A program made the position numbers and the translations under genes. The notes below the pieces were generated by a model. That model was not told where the DNA came from, made no database searches, and saw only the letters and a list, made by a program, of their open reading frames with translations. A stretch of 64,000 nt of DNA from Anniella stebbinsi (taxonomy: Eukaryota > Chordata > Lepidosauria > Squamata > Anniellidae), in NCBI GenBank assembly GCA_029215795.1, contig JARDYH010000004.1:218978017-219042016 (forward strand), read 5' to 3'. Below are positions 9,396-22,349 of the stretch, in pieces; position 1 is the first letter of the stretch, and the number at the start of each line of letters is the position of its first letter.

Positions 9396-12247
9396 GCAAT
9401 GAAAACCAAGGATATACGAGAGAAGAGGTTCTCCTTAGCCACCTAGTTGCATTGTGGCTAAAAAAAAATACTAGTGGAAAAATGAACAATCCTACGGGAT
9501 GAATCAGCCAAACATTTTTTTAAAAAGATTGGCGGCAGGATGAGCAGGAAGGACAAACAGCAACAGAAGAGACAGGTTATAAATAACATCACAACTTCAG
9601 TTTGGATCTGTTCAAGCAATTTCCTTATAGCAGCTTGAGGAAGGAGAGGGCATAAATATGAGACAAGCCGAAGTCACGTATCAGTGGAACCCCAGCGCTG
9701 CATACAGGGGACCAATCCAACAGAGCCGTGTTTGGGGCCACCAATGTCAGGCAATGGGGTATAGGTCACATAGAGATAAGAGCTGTTAAAGCAGTTCCTG
9801 CTTGTGTTATGCTTTTGCCAAAATAAGATGGCTTTCCATTGGGAACCAGAAGTACAGGACAACATGTAAGTCTATAAAGTTTTCTTAGCTCCATATTCCT
9901 GAAGTTCACAGCTTATCCCGTGTCACTGGTGATATGTTTTATTTATTTAGATTTTTATCCTGTCTTATCCCAAAAGGTTCAGAGCAGGTTATATGATTTC
10001 CAGTATTTTATACACAACCAAATGGAGAATTTTTGCTTTCTGAACTCTGGCTTAACGTGCTGAAAAAGTTTTGCAAAACCAACAACTCCCAAACCCCCCA
10101 AAAATGGTTCTTCACAAAAGGGAAATGTTTTGCAATACCTTCCTAAAGAAATTTCTTTTACTCACAAGGCATTTACACCAAACCATTCTAAAACTTAAAA
10201 GCAGAAGCAAAAAAGAACAGGAGCAATTTATTCTTAAGGCTGAGAATGTTGATTATCACTGCCCATTTCCAGGTGCAAAAACATTTCTGTTAATGTAACA
10301 GATTCACTTGCACTGAGTGAAAAGCTACCCAAACACACCTGGAGCTTTTCAAAAACTGACTTAATATTGTATTAAAGTAAACATGTTAAGGACAAGAACG
10401 CTTGGAGTCATCAAAAAGAGTTCCTGGCCTCCATGTGTTATTAAAGGGAAGGGCTTTTGTGTGTGTGTGTTTGTGTGTGCTAGAAATTGAAAAGCATCCT
10501 CAAATACTTAATGTAAATGGCAAACTATTCAGATTTCACTGTTTGCTTCCTTCTCTCTTTTCCAGCGTAAGAATAAGGGCACTGCAGCATGGTTTCTCCC
10601 TGAGTCACAGTCACAAACGGGCAGACGTACTTTCGATAGCCCGCAGCAAAACATGGAAGACTTTGATATTTCTTCTGCAAACGGAGCAAATGGAAAAGAT
10701 TTCTGTAGCTGTTGTACACAACGCCCCTGTATAAACATTCGCCCACTTGTCTCTAAGGAAGGAAAATCTCACATACTATCATCCCCCCCAGCAGCCAACT
10801 CAAGTGGTGCATGCTGACAGAAATGGAGCCAAAAACGGGGGCTTTGAGAAACAAGAGGGAGCTATCAGCATGCTCAGGTAAGCCCAGAGGTGTGCGGAAG
10901 TACAATTTTAAAAATAAATAAATAAACACCTAATGCAGCAACAACACCCCCCTCCAAACAGCTCAATGAGGACTGAGCATGTTCAGTAGCCACGGAATGT
11001 TGACTGTCAAATGGAAAAGGAAAATGGGAAACGAAATGGCCTGCTGGAGGAGGAGGGCACAGCTGGTTGGCTGGCAGCCTCAACGAAAGTACTCCTATTA
11101 GGTGGTGAGAATACATTGCCATGTTTTCTTTCAGGTCTCACTTGTAGGATGTATTTATCAACTAAATGTTAATGGCCATTCTGTGGCATCGGTGGAAGCC
11201 AGCTATGTAACAGTGCAACAGCAGCCATCCTGAAGGATGTTGCTGTCATCATTGGGCCACAAACAGAGAAGCACAGAGAGAGAGGACACGTGAGTCCTTG
11301 CGGGATGGGGACCAGGGTTTTTATAAAGCACTGGGCCACCATATTCACAGGAAGGCCAGTCTGTAGGCAGAGTCAATTTGCCAAACATGTTCTGAGCTGA
11401 GAAGCCTCCCCAAGTGGAGGTTCAAACAAAGAGGCTGGCATAGGAAAGCTGGCAGAGGAGCAGGGAGAAAGTGGAAGACAGGAAAGATCAGCAGTTAAAA
11501 GGCACCAGGAGCAAGGGTGGAAATCAAACAAGGCCAGGATCTGGGTATTGAACAGACCTCAGCTGGAAACATTTATGGCTTGGCCAGTTCAGGGGGGGAA
11601 AAAACCTATCCGCTGTCCCATGAGTGGAGCTATGCTGGGACCTGGAAGCAGGACCAGTATCATGACTAGGCAGGATTGCACACCTGCCAGAGGTCCACAT
11701 CCAGACAGGAACCACTCAGAAAATCCCCCTGGACTTGTTCCTCCTCTTCATTATTGCAACCTGCTTGTTCACCTGCTTCTTGCTCCGGCTCAGATAAAAG
11801 TGGTGGCGGTGAAAAGGAGGAGCAATATAAGCAACGGCCTACGTGCTCATTGGCTCCCCGCCTGTCAAGCTAGCGAATGGTAGAAGTGGTGAGGAAGAGG
11901 ACGATGGCAGCGAGAAGGTGGACTCGCCGAGAGAGGGGGCCATTGAAGGTATCTTTCCCAAGGGCCCTCAAAACCCTGGAACCGGCACTGCCTGGAAGTA
12001 GAAGACTATCCCTTTTCCCTCCAGCTGCGATACTAAAATATCCTACTGATTATAACTTCCATGACAAAGTAAATTTCATTTCAAACTGGCTCACTTATGC
12101 TGTTGTGTCTTGCCATAACTTTTGCACCTGCACACTTATGGCATGAGAGAGTTTCAAAGGTATTTTCAGTGAAAATTCCCCACAGGGCTTCCCAAAGGAC
12201 CCTGCTGCTTACAAAAGGTCACGATACAAAATTGAACAAATATCTCA
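9396..12247. other. Non-genic stretch with no recognised repeat or exon
   Basis: About 2.9 kb of mainly unique sequence. It holds a short GT repeat near 10457-10479 and one open segment on the minus strand (10531-10746) behind a possible splice acceptor, treated separately as a finding. No recognisable gene is present. Confidence 0.45.
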
Positions 12248-12249
12248 TA

Positions 12250-12590
12250 ATGGGACTGTACACACGACACGACAGCCCGCAATTGGTTAAATTTGTGCGG
12301 TGCATGTGGCTGCCATATTGAATATACAACCCCCACTCAGGGATTGTCAGGTCATGTGAACCCAGCAAGTGTGGGTTATGCAGGGGTTAAACAACCCTCG
12401 CATAACCCATGGGCTGCTTTAGGGTTATGGGAGGGTTGTTTAACCTTTGCATAAGCTGTGCTTACCAGGTTTGGATCACATGACAACACTCCAAGCCAGG
12501 ATTGCATATGCAATGTGGCTCCTATGGGTGTCATAGCTCATCACAGGTTAAATAACCCATGACGAGACACAGAGTGTCGTCTCAACCCAG
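12250..12590. mobile_element. Palindromic MITE-like DNA element
   Basis: The ends are imperfect inverted repeats: GACTGTACACACGACACGAC on the left, against GAGTGTCGTCTCAACCCAGTC on the right. The core around 12375-12460 folds back on itself through GGTTATG..GGGTTAAACAACCCTC and its complement. Target duplication was not resolved. No coding capacity. Confidence 0.55.
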
Positions 12591-12599
12591 TCAGTGTCT

Positions 12600-13430
12600 C
12601 CCAATTTTTTTCTCCTTTCTACTATAGAGGATGAGACAATTCAAATGACCAAACTCACATCTTGCATTTGAGACAGCAGGCTGTTCACCACCCATGGGAA
12701 GTACTGTATGATTATTCAAGCAAGTCCTTAGCTTCCAACCCCAGAGACAAACTTGGTTTTTTTAAAAAAATTAATAAATAACCCAAATATCCAAAATGTG
12801 AAAGCAACACAATCACAGATACTGGAAGTGATGTTCCAGATCTAGTGGGATTCAAAGTAAAAGGATCTTCAAAGGGCTGGGATTCTAACGCTGTATAGAC
12901 TCTTGGATAACTTAGCCTTGCTTATGGATCATCAGGGGAAAGTCTTCAAGCCACATGCAAACATAAGGATGCAAAGTTTCCCTCACATGAAGCTAATCAT
13001 TTTAAGGATTTCCCATCCTCTACTGTGTACATTATTGCCTGGGGGGCTGGCATTTCCTATAGTCCCAGCCACTGAAATACATGGAAACATTTAGAAGAAT
13101 AATAAATGACAGATCCCAGTGCTTAATTCTTTCCATTATATTTTGGTGGGTAAATTTAGGATGCCAAAACCAAAAGTAATGTTTAGAAAAGATACATCCC
13201 TTTCCCTTCCCCTCATGTTTCCTCACTGGATGCTATATTCAAATAATTTTCATATGGAAAATGAAATTCAAAGACCTAACTTTGACCTAATGTAAAGACA
13301 TATCCAGTTCCTTTCTTATTATATTGGTGCCTTTAAATTAAGCACACATTTGCACTGAGCAAGAAGCGTTATGCCCTACATGGGTGCTAGGACTAGAAAA
13401 TCCATGTAGTCTGGTGGCAGCAATGTAATT
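12600..13430. other. Non-genic stretch, nothing recognised
   Basis: No conserved peptide or identified repeat. Composition is AT-rich and ordinary for the window. Confidence 0.45.
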
Positions 13431-13499
13431 TATTTGTTACCTATTTTCTAACATTTATATACCACTGAATATAATAGAATCACTCAGCGGTTCACAGCA

Positions 13500-13519
13500 T
13501 TAAACATCATCACCACCAA

Positions 13520-13551
<32 letters not shown>

Positions 13552-13690
13552 TTCCAATCACAGTTGAGTCCCACCCTTCTTCCAATGAGCTCAGGATTGC
13601 ATACAAGGCTACAGGTTACTTTGCTTTTATCCTCATAACAACCCTGTGAGGCAGGTAAGGCTGAGTATGCCTGGCCCAAGTTCATCCAAT
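13500..13690 (-). mobile_element. CORE-type SINE fragment with ATT repeat
   Basis: An (ATT)n run at about 13520-13551 is followed by ATCCTCATAACAACCCTGTG and AGGCAGGTAAGGCTGAGTAT, the same body as the SINEs at 7031, 51640 and 53992. The trinucleotide run forms the 3' tail on the minus strand. Confidence 0.65.
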
Positions 13691-13733
13691 GTGCTTGATG
13701 GTTGAATCACCTTCCAAAGTCCAGCTATCTAGA

Positions 13734-13780
13734 CATCTATCTATCTATCTTTCTATCTCAATCTATCTATCTCAATCTAT
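13734..13780. repeat. (CTAT)n microsatellite
   Basis: Imperfect tandem TATC/CTAT units interrupted by CAAT. Confidence 0.8.
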
Positions 13781-13784
13781 TTCA

Positions 13785-14530
13785 GAACATAAAAAGCATA
13801 ATCAAATAAAAGCACAGTAAAATATTAAAAACACGAATAACCATAACAATTTAAAAAGCCATGTTAAAAAGGTGTGCCTTGACCCTCTTCCTGAACATAG
13901 AGAGTGTGGGGACACATCTCCACAAGGAAATGCATTCCAGAGAGTTTGGGAGCAACATAGGAGAAAGCAGTTTTCCAAGCGCCTGACAAAAGGGACTCTG
14001 TAAGTGACAGTATCTGGATTTTAATAACCAAGCAGATTCCTACCAAAATAGCTGGTCCATCAGATAGCCAGACCTTAAGCTAGTTGACCGTATGAAAAGG
14101 AGGACAGGGCTCCTGTCCTCCTTTAACAGTTGTATAGCAAAGGGAATTTCAGCAGGTGTTATTTGTATGCATGCTGGTGAAATTCCCTTCGCATCACAAC
14201 AGTTAAAGCTGCAGAAGTATACGGGAGTGACCAGATACAAAAGAAGGCAGGTTCTGCAGCTTTAACTGTTGTGATGAAGAGGGAATTTCACCAGGTGCTG
14301 CATGCATACAAATGCCATCTACTGAAATTCCCTTTTCTAGACAACTGTTAAAGATACAGGAGCCCTGTCCTCCTTTCCAGATGGTCGCCCTACCCTAAGC
14401 CATTTAGAGCTTTAAAGGTTAAACCCAACACCTTGAATTGAGCCTGCAAAGCAACTGGCAACCAGTGCAGATCCTCCAACAGCAGGGTGATAGGATTACA
14501 AAACTTTGTACCAGTTAGCACCTAGCTGCT
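13785..14530 (-). mobile_element. L2-type LINE 3' region split by a family A insertion
   Basis: Segments 13785-14072 and 14401-14530 belong to one L2-like 3' region, as shown by AGCCATTTAGAGCTTTAAAG and GGCAACCAGTGCAG, which recur at 34640-35030. It was interrupted later by the hairpin element at 14081-14392. Sense is the minus strand. No intact protein remains. Confidence 0.6.
14081..14392. mobile_element. Family A hAT-like hairpin element nested in a LINE
   Basis: Full two-arm copy, ends TAGTTGACCGTATG and CAGATGGTCGCCCTA, with flanks CCTTAAGC and CCCTAAGC (7 of 8 bases alike). It interrupts an L2-like 3' region, so the LINE fragment is older. Confidence 0.85.
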
Positions 14531-17520
14531 GCATTTCACACCTCAACTACTCTAACTTTCTGTGCTAGTGCTATATAAAGTAGTTTTGAATTTGGCCACT
14601 TGGATGTTGCCTGTGGAAAGTCAGAATTGCCTTAAGGCAGAAGGAGAGCTGGATTTCCCCCCCCCCCTTTTCTAGACAGCAATGCATTGCAAATTACTAG
14701 CATTCATATGCGTAAATTGGCAAGCTGGTAAATATTTTATTTGTAGAAACTTGTATGAACTGGCAAGTGCTAACCAAAAGAATTACCTTAGGTGTTGCAT
14801 ACATCTAAAGGGTTGGATCCTGAATAACTTAGTAATGCTTCCTTCACACCTTGACTTCAGTTGGACTTTAACTGTGACTGATTTAGTATGGATCCAACCC
14901 AAATGGTCTTCCCAGAATCAGGGGAATGTTTTGTATACTATATAACCTTGCAGTCTACTTAGAAATTGAGTTTGGGATCACAGAATTGAGTTTGTGAGGC
15001 TCGATTTAACATGTTTATACGGATCAACTTGAATTGGCATCTTTCATGAGTGGAAGTATGTTTCTTAGCGAAGTGGTGGCTGGGTGGGGAGCAAATAGAC
15101 AATTGGTCTGACTCCATGTTCATGCCAAACTCAGCAAGGAGACAACCAACCATTATTTTGGGAGTTCCAATGATTCCCTTTGGAAAGGCAGGTCGACCTT
15201 AAATCTGTCCTTAATGTTGATTCTTCCAGCCATTTGTAATGTGGACAGAAGGGAAAACCAAGAGCGACTTCACAGGTTCAGATACACATGGATAAAATCC
15301 AACCATTGAGCCAGTGCCAGTTTGATGTGGCACTGCACGCGTTAAAGTGTTTTACATGTATACCAGAAAGTTTAATATTTACAGAGTTTCAACCATTCAT
15401 ATGATGGAGATACACACATCTGCCTTAGCCAAGCTCCTTATCACATGCACACAAAATGGAAATAGGTGTTTTCCACAATATAGTATGTAAAGTGGCCCTG
15501 AGGCTTTGGATCTACAGTTGCAGTGGGGGATACATACTGATCCAGAGAAGCTGGCATCATGACTCTGGAAAGTTATGATGTTCCCAAAATCCAGGGGAAC
15601 TTGTTTTCACATTCCTGGTGGTTAAGTCCAATTAAGGCTCAAGAATCCCAAGGAGCAACACTTTCTAATCTGGATGTCTTTTCCCCTAAATCCTGACATG
15701 TAGTGGTGGCCTTTGGCTATAGAGAATGGGACGAGAAAAGGAAGAGAGAGAAGTATAAGGCTCATTGCAGAAGCTTGGTGGGAATTTGCACCTCTGTGTG
15801 AGCTGCAGTGGTAGATATGGGTGAATTACTACAGCATCACATTGTTGTAGTTCAGACTTCCTGTTCCACAGCCACTTATACAAACATAAAGTTTCATCAG
15901 AAGCTTTGGAATAATCCTCTCCTGGGCAACACACTAGCAAAGGATCAGTCTCTAGCTAAATTAGAAAAGGTTGTCCACATCTTTGCCATTAGAAGAAGCC
16001 TTCCTCTGCAAAGCAACTTGGCAAAGGCACAGAGATCCATGGTTTTTAACACTTCCCAACAAAAATATCCAGGTGTTCTCCAGACATGTAGGAAGATGCA
16101 AGAATGTTGACATAAGCAGCTGATTCACAAGATGAACCAGCAACAGATCTCATGTGTTTCTATATTTACCAAAAAAAAATGTATGATTAACTTCTCTGTC
16201 ACACAAAAGGTTCTACGTTCAGCATGTACCCATACCAAGCCCCACCTGTTTCCACCATTTACTTTTGTTCTGCTGGTGGTCAGATCAGTGGACGCTTCTG
16301 TGAAACTTGATAGCATCAAGTGTCTCCATTCTTCCTTCAGCCCCTGAAGAGAACCACGTACAGCGGTATAGTACTGAAAAGGCACAGTCCAAATCCTGCC
16401 TTTCTGCTGCTACAGCGAAAGTGCGGCCTCTCTGCTACCTAGCCCTGCCCTACAGTATTTCCATCCTTCTAGAAATGCATTAAAGCAAATAAGACAGAAC
16501 CAGTTAATCCCTAAAGAAGAAAAGTTTTTAACCAGACGACATGATAACCAAGACCCCAGGAAGAGTGGAGGAAGAAAATCTCATATCCCACATTTTGGGC
16601 TCACATTTTAATACAGGATTACGCAATTCACACCTCTTGGTTCCAAACACAGATCCAAATACAATTTGCAGTAGTACATCTGAAAAATGCACCAAGTGAA
16701 ATTCACCGTTTCTAAAATGTGCACAAACATGCTTTAGTCAATGGGTGCATTCATACAAAACCATGTACATTTGAAAGGAGCATACGAAAATATGCAGACA
16801 TTTGCATGCAGAGAAAACAAAGTTCGCACAGACCCAGGGCAGAACGAGCTTGGTGGTGGGAAAATGAAGACCTCCATGAGATTGAGATTGACAGATTCGG
16901 CCATCCGTAGTTCAAACACACATTTGCATTTCATGGCTATTCAAGATAGTAAAATTAAGCGTTGTCAAGTCGTTTTCAGGAAGTGTTGATAAATCTATTG
17001 TGTTTTCTTTTACTTGCTACAAGGATTGGTAGAGATAGTGCAGGACTACAACTTTTAAACAGTGAGTTCATTAGCCAGTTCATTACATGAAGACTTAATA
17101 AAATCCCCAAACTAACGTGATCATTAATTTATCTTTGTTGATATTTCCAATTAAAATGTGGGGTGGGAGGATCACAAGGAGATTAGGATAACTAGGGGAG
17201 TGCTATGAAGAATTGCCTCCCATGTCCGTAACAGAAAGTAAATAGGCTCGCTTGTGATTTTTTTTTAAAAAACCAGAGTCCTGCAACCAAATATTAAGCA
17301 GCTTATTTTGGATCTGTTTTGTGAAATCCATATGCAGTGGATACAGTCTCCTAACCCTAGGCCCTGTGTGAAGTTTTCTCCACAATCTGTGCAGCCTGTT
17401 TGACTAGAAATAACAAAAAGCTGCATTCACATAATATTTTGGCTCTGACTTGCTTACCCCAAGCAGATGCAATCTCTCTCACCTGCTTGGGAGGGATGTT
17501 GTCACCCATATGAGTTCATC
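14531..17520. other. Non-genic stretch, nothing recognised
   Basis: About 3 kb with no exon or repeat family that I can name. A C-run lies at about 14658-14667. The scattered short frames have no conserved peptide or splice context. Confidence 0.45.
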
Positions 17521-17527
17521 ACCTACA

Positions 17528-17645
17528 AAAACAGCTTTCCCCAACCTGGCGCCTTCCAGATTTCTTGGACTACAACTCCCAAAGTCCCCAGTCAGCAACC
17601 CAATGGCCATGCTGGCCACAGCTGATTGGAGATGTAGTCAAACCC
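17528..17645. repeat. Family C palindromic interspersed repeat
   Basis: TTTCCCCAACCTGGCGCC, then GGACTACAACTCCCA and GGCCATGCTGGCCACAGCTG, define a repeat that also occurs at 18533, 20170, 27885, 41496, 54448, 55035 and 56876. Complete copies are self-complementary, suggesting a MITE-type origin. Confidence 0.7.
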
Positions 17646-18530
17646 ATTAAACTTAGGTTAAAGAAACCAGGACCCATCAAGACTTTACAACGCCAGGAAT
17701 TTTGCTCAAAGCATTTTATTATTACAATAATAAAACCAGGAAGAAGCTACATGAATTAGAGGTCCCTTATCAAGTGGGGTACTTAATACATTTCCACTTC
17801 ACATCTAGCACTCCCATGGGGAGTCTGAGAGGTAAATGCAGGTTGTTAACCCAGGATAACAAGACATGGAAAGCAGCCGAAGTCCAAGAATTGACAGATG
17901 AACACAAATTCCATTTTTAAAAAACAATTCTGACACCAAAAATGCTCCATGAATTGTTAGTACTAATCTAAAGCCAATCCTTTAGCAGTCACAGTTTCAA
18001 GCGTTTCCTCCTGCGATGTTCCAAAAAGCATGTGAACGCAGAAGTCAATCAGTAATTATGCAAAGATACGGACCAAAAGAAGTGAAAATGTTTTCCTCTG
18101 GCATATGCTCCATTTTGAATTTGACAGCTAATGTGACAGCATATGCCTGACAGCTGTCCAAGCAAAGTCAGTGTTGCAACAAAAGAAAAAACTTCAAAAG
18201 GAGGAAGACAGGCTAAATTCTCCACCCCAAGGCTGAGAACATGGATTTGCTGGACAGCCAGTTAGAGAAGGGCAGCAAAATGTCAAAAATCAGTTCAGAA
18301 AGCCATTAATCAATTGTGTAGCCTCAGCATGGGGAGGACACAAATGCTGATGGTACCAGTAGCCCACTGTTAATAATGCACAGGTGCCAAGGAGGACAAA
18401 GCTGTATCTTAAGGGTTATGGTGCAGAAGGAATTCTAGGAGCTGCAGGTTTCCTTACTTTGCATTTCAGCTGCATCAGCTGAAATTTCCTCCGGACACTA
18501 CTGCTAAGAATGACTGTGGAGTATTCCTAT
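17646..18530. other. Non-genic stretch, nothing recognised
   Basis: No recognised feature in this 0.9 kb. Confidence 0.45.
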
Positions 18531-18532
18531 AG

Positions 18533-18632
18533 GCCAGCCTTCCCCAACCCGGTGCCCTCCAGATATGGAAATGATGGGAGTTGCAGTCCAACACATCTGA
18601 AGGCCATCAGGATGGAGAAGACTGCTCTAATG
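18533..18632. repeat. Family C palindromic interspersed repeat, short copy
   Basis: AGCCTTCCCCAACCCGGTGC is followed by GATGGGAGTTGCAGTCCAAC. The central part is missing relative to longer copies. Confidence 0.65.
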
Positions 18633-19572
18633 GGACGGGATCAGCGTTTTTGGGATGCAACACAAGCCAACGCCACTTGCACCCATTCCTTGCCTGACAA
18701 AATTATCCACTCTTTGCTCTAAGGTGGGCAACATGCCCCAATATCCCTTTACCTTTCCTGCAGGAGTTTTTAAGATTAGGACTTTTTTAAAAAAAAACCA
18801 ATTGCATGAACCAATGTTTCCCAAGACATGTTATTTTTCTGAATTAAAGTTAGATGTACACTTCACTCTTGTGCTAGAGAAGACAGATGTTTATACTGTA
18901 TAAGAGTAGTAGTAAATAGTTTATTTGTGTAGCAAAAGCCATTACAAGAAACAAAACACATAAAAAACAAGTAAGAAGTACCTGCCCACCAAAGCTTTGT
19001 CTTGCGCTTCTGCACGAAACACTGATCTTATTGGGAAAAGGCAGGCCCGGAGTAATAAGCCACGAATGGATGCAACACGCAGCCTACTCTTGAGGGTGGA
19101 TCAATGTATTGACTAGAAGAGCCAATCGCACCCAATGGAAAAATGTGGCAGGATTTTCCAGCTCCAGCGGAGGCTGACTGGAAGAAGGCAAGACCACAGC
19201 AATGAATCATGCAGAGGTATTATGGGCAGTCCCTCCCATGGGTGGGTATTTTTGACTCACAGAGATCTCTAGCTATAAGTGTATCTTGAAAAATAGAAAT
19301 ATACAGCTCTGTTGCAGCACACAGTTTGGGAATTACTGACCTAAGCATCCGATGCTGGTAGTTACGGCCTTGAATGTGCATAAAGACTTGCGCAAGGCTA
19401 AAAATCTGACACTGGTTCCCAGATGACTAACATTTTTCATGCTCTGATTTTAGACGGTCCCTAAGGTTATGCTTTAAAATCTATGTGGAATTATCTTTTA
19501 CTCCAATTTTCCTAATCTTATGATGCAGCTCATTAGCTGTCCCTTTCCCACTCTCACAAACACACCACTTAC
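18633..19572. other. Start of CFAP299 intron 2, no exon seen
   Basis: Directly downstream of exon 2 on the minus strand. A possible LINE 3' tail (AGTTTATTTGTGTAGCAAAA near 18920) is the only repeat hint. The 5' splice site of the intron is at 19571-19572. Confidence 0.5.
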
Positions 19573-19703
19573 TTTTGCTGGTGTCTATCTGAGAGCCTTG
19601 AAGCCTCAGCAACGAGTTTCCTCGCTACAAAATCTTCTCTTTTCAGCACTTCTCCGCTTCCCCGGAAGCCCAGCTCCACCAGCTGGCGGGCCATTTCTTC
19701 ATT
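19573..19703 (-). CDS. CFAP299: CFAP299 exon 2 (cilia and flagella associated protein 299, partial)
   Basis: This 131-bp internal exon reads on the minus strand and encodes NEEMARQLVELGFRGSGEVL followed by KREDFVARK and ASRLSDRHQQ. This is the strongly conserved N-terminal region of vertebrate CFAP299 (C4orf22), where human has a DEELARQLVELGYRG-like stretch. The exon is framed by a pyrimidine-rich acceptor ending CAG (19704-19706) and a consensus donor GTAAGT (19567-19572). It enters in phase 0, matching the end of exon 1, and leaves with two bases of a lysine codon. The protein is a cilium/flagellum-associated factor implicated in sperm flagella; its biochemical activity is not known. The reading is open with no frame damage. 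Intron 1 is 13.1 kb. Later exons were looked for by conserved peptide and not found in the window, consistent with the very large introns of this gene in mammals. Confidence 0.93.
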
Positions 19704-20169
19704 CTGAAAAAGCAAAACATCCTATCAGCTGGATCAGAAGAAACATCTATGCTTTTAGAAGTGTCCGATGTTAGAAACACTTATACTTCTATGGCATGTA
19801 ATTTTTGCCACGCCCGTTTATTAATCAATCTTATTTAGTTTCTCTTGCAATTTATTTCACTCCCTCCATCTCACTTTTACTGAAACAAACAATTTGCATG
19901 TGTTTCCCCTTCCATACACCACATCCCTAAAATTTTATGTGAAGGTTGTGTGGTTTTTTATATCTTGATTTTTAATTAACTTATTAAAAAATAAAAAACC
20001 TGGATTTTTGCCATTACACCTGGCAACCTAAGGTAAACTTTCAACAGTAACTTATAATTTCAACTCTTTCACTCATTTACCACAGGTTGGCACTTACCAT
20101 TAGCATTAGAGGTTAGATTATTGTCAGCAAGGAGCAGACACGGCATGATCAAGACACAGTACACACCTG

Positions 20170-20255
20170 CAATGGCTTTGCTGGCTGGAAATTATGAGAG
20201 TTGCAATCCAGCACACCTGAAGGGTACCAGATTGGGAAAGACTGGAGTAGAGGAT
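20170..20255. repeat. Family C repeat, degraded partial copy
   Basis: TTGCTGGCTGGAAATTATGAG, AGTTGCAATCCAGCACACCT and CCAGATTGGGAAAGAC correspond to the right half of family C copies. Confidence 0.5.
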
Positions 20256-20429
20256 CGCAGCTTTATCTGTGGTTTCACAACTCCATCCCCAGGGAGCTTT
20301 TTAGGAGGCTAGCTAAGCCCTTCACTTTCCGGAAGGGGTTTGGGTTTTAGGAATGGGTCGATTTAAGGCTGATGCTCTGTTGAATTGTTAATTGTGAGGT
20401 TTTAATACTTAAAAATAAATATTGTTAAA

Positions 20430-21644
20430 ATAGATTCTGGTCTGATTTTGGGACAGGAACAGCCTTGATAGATGACCTCCAATGGGAACGAGACAGGGGC
20501 AATCAAACCCTCACGTCCAGACTGTATGGATCTCTCAGCAGCATGTGATACCAGTCAACATGGTATCTTCAGGGGCAGTGGTTCTGCTCCTATCTAACTG
20601 AACGTTCCCTGAAGGTTGTGTTGGGAGACTATTGCTCATGCCTTGGCCATTGGCCTATAGGGCTCCTTGGCGCTTTATTTTGTCCTCCATGTGTTTTAAC
20701 AACTACGTGAAGCATCTGGGGGTTGGGTCTCATCATTATGCTGATGAAACCTAGCTCTAGCTCTTCTTTTCAACTAATGCCAGGGAAGCTGTGGAAGTCC
20801 TGAACCAGTGACAGGACACAATGGGAGACTGGATGTGGGTGAACAAGTTGAGGCTCAATCCAGGTAAGATGGTCCTACTGGTCAGCAGACAAGTCAAACA
20901 GGATTGGGAATAAAGCCTATTCTGGATGGAGCAGCACTCTGACTGAAGGATCAGGTACACAGCTTGGGGTTGTTCTTTGATCCATTGCTGCTCATGGATG
21001 GCGAGTTAATGGCAGTGGCCAAGAATGTCTTTGCCATCGCCTACTGTTGCACTCCTTCCTGGGGAGGGCAGAGCTGGCCAGAGCGATCTGTGCCTTGATC
21101 ATCTTATGCTTTGATTACTGTAGCACATTCTATGTGGGCTGTCCTTGAAAAGTATTTGGCAACTTTAGCTAGTGCGAAATGCAGGGGCCAGATTCTTATC
21201 TGGCATGCATTTTACAGATCGTGTAATACCAACCTCGAAAAAATTGCATCAGCTTCAAATGTGTTTCCCAGTCCAATTCAAGGGCTGGTTCTTGCCTACA
21301 AAGCCCCTAAGCATCTTGGGATTAGGTTATTTGAAAGACCATCTCCTCCCATATGAGCCCTGATTGAAATTTGCATTTGCCATATTAGTCCATGCTACAT
21401 AATTCACCTCCAGGACACAATTGTTAAATTGGAGCACTTTTAAGAACTTTTTAATTTTTAACGGTGCCAATTATTTCAAACGTCTACATCTATAGGGTAA
21501 TTTTGTTATGGGGTACACTAGCCTATCTTCCCCCAATGGGTCCTATAGCCCCGCTGTTCATGGAGGCTGCCATTGCCCCAGTCCTGTGCTGCATTGTAAA
21601 CTGCCCAGAAAGCTTCGGCTATGGGGCGGTATATAAATGTAATA

Positions 21645-21687
<43 letters not shown>

Positions 21688-21690
21688 TAA
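20430..21690 (+). pseudogene. Degraded L2-clade LINE reverse transcriptase and 3' end
   Basis: Translated in mixed frames, the segment shows L2-type reverse transcriptase landmarks. YADET (position ~20738-20752, followed by a stop) is the catalytic box region, and WMWVNKLRLNPGKMVLL follows at about 20832-20880. Further downstream are LVLAYKA and a GLGY-like tail. Several stops and shifts make it dead. The 3' end carries the TTCGGCTATGGGGCGGTATA motif and an (AAT)n tail at 21645-21685, the same terminal motif seen reversed at 56112. It lies in CFAP299 intron 1, on the strand opposite to the gene. Confidence 0.75.
21645..21685. repeat. (AAT)n microsatellite, LINE tail
   Basis: About 13 AAT units directly follow the LINE 3' motif and represent its tail. 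Confidence 0.85.
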
Positions 21691-22349
21691 GGAAATATAA
21701 TGGACAGAACTGGGGTGCAAGATGCTATGAATAATTTAGACTGCAGTCTCAGGGCAGGGACCTGTATTTTGATTGTGTGAGGCTGCAAGTATGTAGACAG
21801 CAATAATAACATTAATAACAGCACTAGCAATAGAAGAAATGAGTGAGGGCGGGACGGTCGAACGCAAAGGTTTGGCAGGCCCCGTGTAGCTTGCGGACCA
21901 TCGACTAAGGAACAGCGTTTAGGGTCAAAATGATCAGACACACACTTCTGCAAAATGCAGTGAATGGTCTCTACAATGCACCTTATGTGATCAAATAGCA
22001 CCACTTAAACAAAAGTAAAATAATATTTCCACCTAGTGGCAGCCGTTAAGAACAACAGCCCGATTTTACTCAACACATCGATCATGCCTAGGCATGCTAC
22101 AACTTGCATTCAAGGCAGTCTTTCCGACTCAATACAACAACCAAAGAAAACGGTGGCCATTGCCTTTCTTTTGAAGCATCACAGCACTACCGCATGAGTG
22201 GGGTTACTGCAACTGGAGAATGCACCAACAAAAATCCTTCTCTGGTGCAGCAACTCAAGACAGTAAAACACCAATATTTAAGGGTTTGCATGTATCAGGT
22301 GTGTTTTTGTGTGCATTATGTATACTGGTTGGGGAAAGTGTTCTTCCAT

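Noticed and set aside
14682..14945. 87-codon plus-strand open frame
   Set aside because: No conserved peptide and composition is like the surrounding AT-rich noise.
1..19572. Search for CFAP299 exon 3 and later exons
   Set aside because: No minus-strand peptide matching the conserved middle of CFAP299 was found; mammalian introns are very large, so absence from the window is expected.
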